Part shown: piece after piece, positions 5,868-6,977 of the stretch
Numbering within the stretch: the stretch's first letter is position 1
Layout: each line of letters starts with the position of its first letter
Origin: Alphaproteobacteria bacterium
Lineage (GTDB): Bacteria > Pseudomonadota > Alphaproteobacteria > Bin95
Reading direction: 5' to 3'
Assembly: GCA_022822125.1 (NCBI GenBank)
Contig: JAJECF010000024.1
Span: 1-6,977 of the forward strand
Length of the DNA stretch: 6,977 nt
The notes under the pieces: generated by a model
Seen by the model: only the letters and a program-made list of their open reading frames with translations
The model's database searches: none
What the model was told of the DNA's origin: nothing
Program-made: the position numbers and the translations under genes

Positions 5868-6212
5868 ATGACGGAATATCGCGTGGAGCGCCCGCTCCAG
5901 CGTCCTGCGGTTCATCCGGGGGAGGTTCTGCGCGAGGACGTCCTGCCGGCCCTGGGCCTGTCAGCCAGTGCGGCGGCGGCCCGGCTTGGTGTTTCGCGCC
6001 AGCACCTTCACCGGGTCCTGGCCTGCACGCATCCCGTTTCCGTTGAAATGGCGCTGCGGATCGGCAGGCTTGTCGGCAACGGTCCGGGCCTCTGGCTCAG
6101 GATGCAGCAGAACCACGACCTGCGGCATGCGGAACGAAGGCTGAAAGATGAGCTTGAGAAGATAACCCCCGCCGAAATGCCCCCGCCCGCGCCGGCGGCC
6201 CCTGCGGCGTGA
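5868..6212 (+). CDS. higA: HigA-family antitoxin, XRE-type helix-turn-helix
   Basis: This 114-residue antitoxin is predicted to neutralise HigB and repress the operon. The family signature HPGEVLREDVLPALGLS spans 16-32. The helix-turn-helix covers about 32-70, with ARLGVSRQHLHRVLA (38-52) as the recognition region, followed by NGPGLWLRMQQNHDL (71-85). The C-terminal tail from about 101 is Pro/Ala-rich and probably disordered. A strong Shine-Dalgarno, GAGGAGAGG, lies 5 bp upstream of ATG 5868, far better than any site before higB. That would favour antitoxin excess. It is co-directional with higB and with the CoA-transferase gene that starts 40 bp after its stop. Confidence 0.93.
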   Translation: MTEYRVERPLQRPAVHPGEVLREDVLPALGLSASAAAARLGVSRQHLHRVLACTHPVSVEMALRIGRLVGNGPGLWLRMQQNHDLRHAERRLKDELEKITPAEMPPPAPAAPAA

Positions 6213-6294
6213 ATGGCGGCCGGAGCATGGCGCGCGAGAAAGGACCCGCAACATGACCAGGCCGTTTTCCGGCATCCGCGTCCTGGACTTCACC
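6213..6294 (+). repeat. Right copy of 82-bp imperfect direct repeat
   Basis: This copy begins at the base after the higA stop codon and covers the leader plus first 14 codons of the intact CoA-transferase gene. It pairs without gaps with 5201-5282 (69 of 82 identical). It is the functional copy, since the reading frame continues into a complete family domain. Confidence 0.85.
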
Positions 6295-6977
6295 CAGGTG
6301 TTCGCCGGGCCGTTCGGCAGCTACCAGCTCGCCCTGCTCGGCGCGGATGTCGTGAAGATCGAGCGGCCGGGCGGCGAGGACATGCGCTTCTCCCCGCCCT
6401 CGAAGCTGTGGGCGGAGCGCGCGATGGCGCCGATGTGGGCGTCCGCCAACGCCAACAAGCGCAATCTCGCGCTCGACCTGAAGGACCCGGACGCCGTGGC
6501 CGCGCTCCGCCACATGGCGGAGAGCGCCGACGTGGTGATGGAGAACTTCCGCCCGGGCGTGATGGACCGGCTGGGCCTCGGCTACGAGGCGCTCTCGGAG
6601 ATCAATCCGCGGCTCATCTATTGCGCGGTTTCGGGCTTCGGCCAGAACGGGCCCGACCGGGAGACGGCGGCCTATGACGGGCGCATCCAGGCCACTTCCG
6701 GCATCATGTCCGTCACCGGCCATGCCGAGACCGGGCCGGTCCGGGCGGGCTTCGCGGTCTGCGACGCCATCGGCGGCATGACGGCGGCCTTCGCCGTGGC
6801 GAGCGCGCTCTTCCAGCGCAGCCACACCGGCAGGGGCCAGATGGTCGATGTCGCCATGCTCGACGCCGCGCTCTCCTTCATGTCGCCGGCGGTGGTGGAA
6901 TATCTCGTCGCCGGCCACCTGCAGGGCCAGTACGGCAACCAGGCCGTGAGCCGCAAGCCGACCGCCAACCTGTTCAG
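6253..6977 (+). CDS. CaiB/BaiF family III CoA-transferase, partial (3' end beyond window)
   Basis: Translation from ATG 6253 stays open to the window edge, giving 241 residues of an enzyme usually near 400. It should transfer CoA between an acyl-CoA and a carboxylic acid; the substrate is not predictable. The N-terminal motif is GIRVLDFTQVFAGPFGSYQL (7-26), followed by LGADVVKIERPGGED (29-43), ANKRNLALDLK (67-77), MENFRPGVMDRLG (96-108) and VSGFGQNGPD (126-135). Asp171 in AVCDAIGG fits the catalytic aspartate of the formyl-CoA transferase/CaiB group. It lacks the GHDINY and VGDFGGG signatures of the racemase at 4030-5175, so it is probably a true transferase. The start is well supported: AAGGA ends 8 bp upstream. 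The gene is 40 bp from higA, so higBA transcription may read into it. Confidence 0.9.
   Translation, partial: MTRPFSGIRVLDFTQVFAGPFGSYQLALLGADVVKIERPGGEDMRFSPPSKLWAERAMAPMWASANANKRNLALDLKDPDAVAALRHMAESADVVMENFRPGVMDRLGLGYEALSEINPRLIYCAVSGFGQNGPDRETAAYDGRIQATSGIMSVTGHAETGPVRAGFAVCDAIGGMTAAFAVASALFQRSHTGRGQMVDVAMLDAALSFMSPAVVEYLVAGHLQGQYGNQAVSRKPTANLF

Overview
The window looks like a stretch of high-GC alphaproteobacterial chromosome. That reading rests on strongly G/C-biased third codon positions, a tRNA-Tyr beside a SpoU-family rRNA methyltransferase, two CaiB/BaiF CoA-transferase-fold enzymes, a HigBA module and GC-rich palindromic intergenic repeats of a kind I recall from Alphaproteobacteria. 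I cannot name a genus.

Layout. Positions 1-85 hold tRNA-Tyr(GTA) on the minus strand, divergent from rlmB (132-911, +). A 1-Cys peroxiredoxin (982-1617, +) follows and converges with a large minus-strand gene (1584-3800). The last 34 bp of the two coding regions overlap. The large gene encodes a natural fusion of an NDH-2-like FAD/NAD(P)H oxidoreductase and selenophosphate synthetase SelD. Upstream of it lies a palindromic repeat element (about 3810-4031), then an alpha-methylacyl-CoA racemase-type gene (4030-5175, -). The repeat runs from 10 bp before the selD start to the racemase stop codon, so it fills the whole gap.

The accessory part is 5201-6294. It starts with a decayed copy of a CoA-transferase leader and first codons (5201-5288). 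Next come a MITE-like palindromic element (5289-5525), a candidate operator, and a higB-higA toxin-antitoxin pair (5580-5855, 5868-6212). An intact CaiB/BaiF CoA-transferase gene starts at 6253 and runs off the window. The leader and first 14 codons of this gene match the decayed copy at 69 of 82 ungapped positions. The repeat element plus higBA are therefore bracketed by an 82-bp imperfect direct repeat about 1 kb apart. My inference is that two divergent acyl-CoA genes were once neighbours and that the repeat/toxin-antitoxin segment was inserted between them with duplication of the leader.

Functionally the window mixes housekeeping translation genes, peroxide defence, selenium activation and acyl-CoA metabolism with a small selfish insert. 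No wholly new system is evident. The points most worth following are the bracketed TA insert, the HigB toxin with unusual residues at expected active-site positions, the oxidoreductase-SelD fusion, and two repeat elements that share a palindromic core but have different ends.
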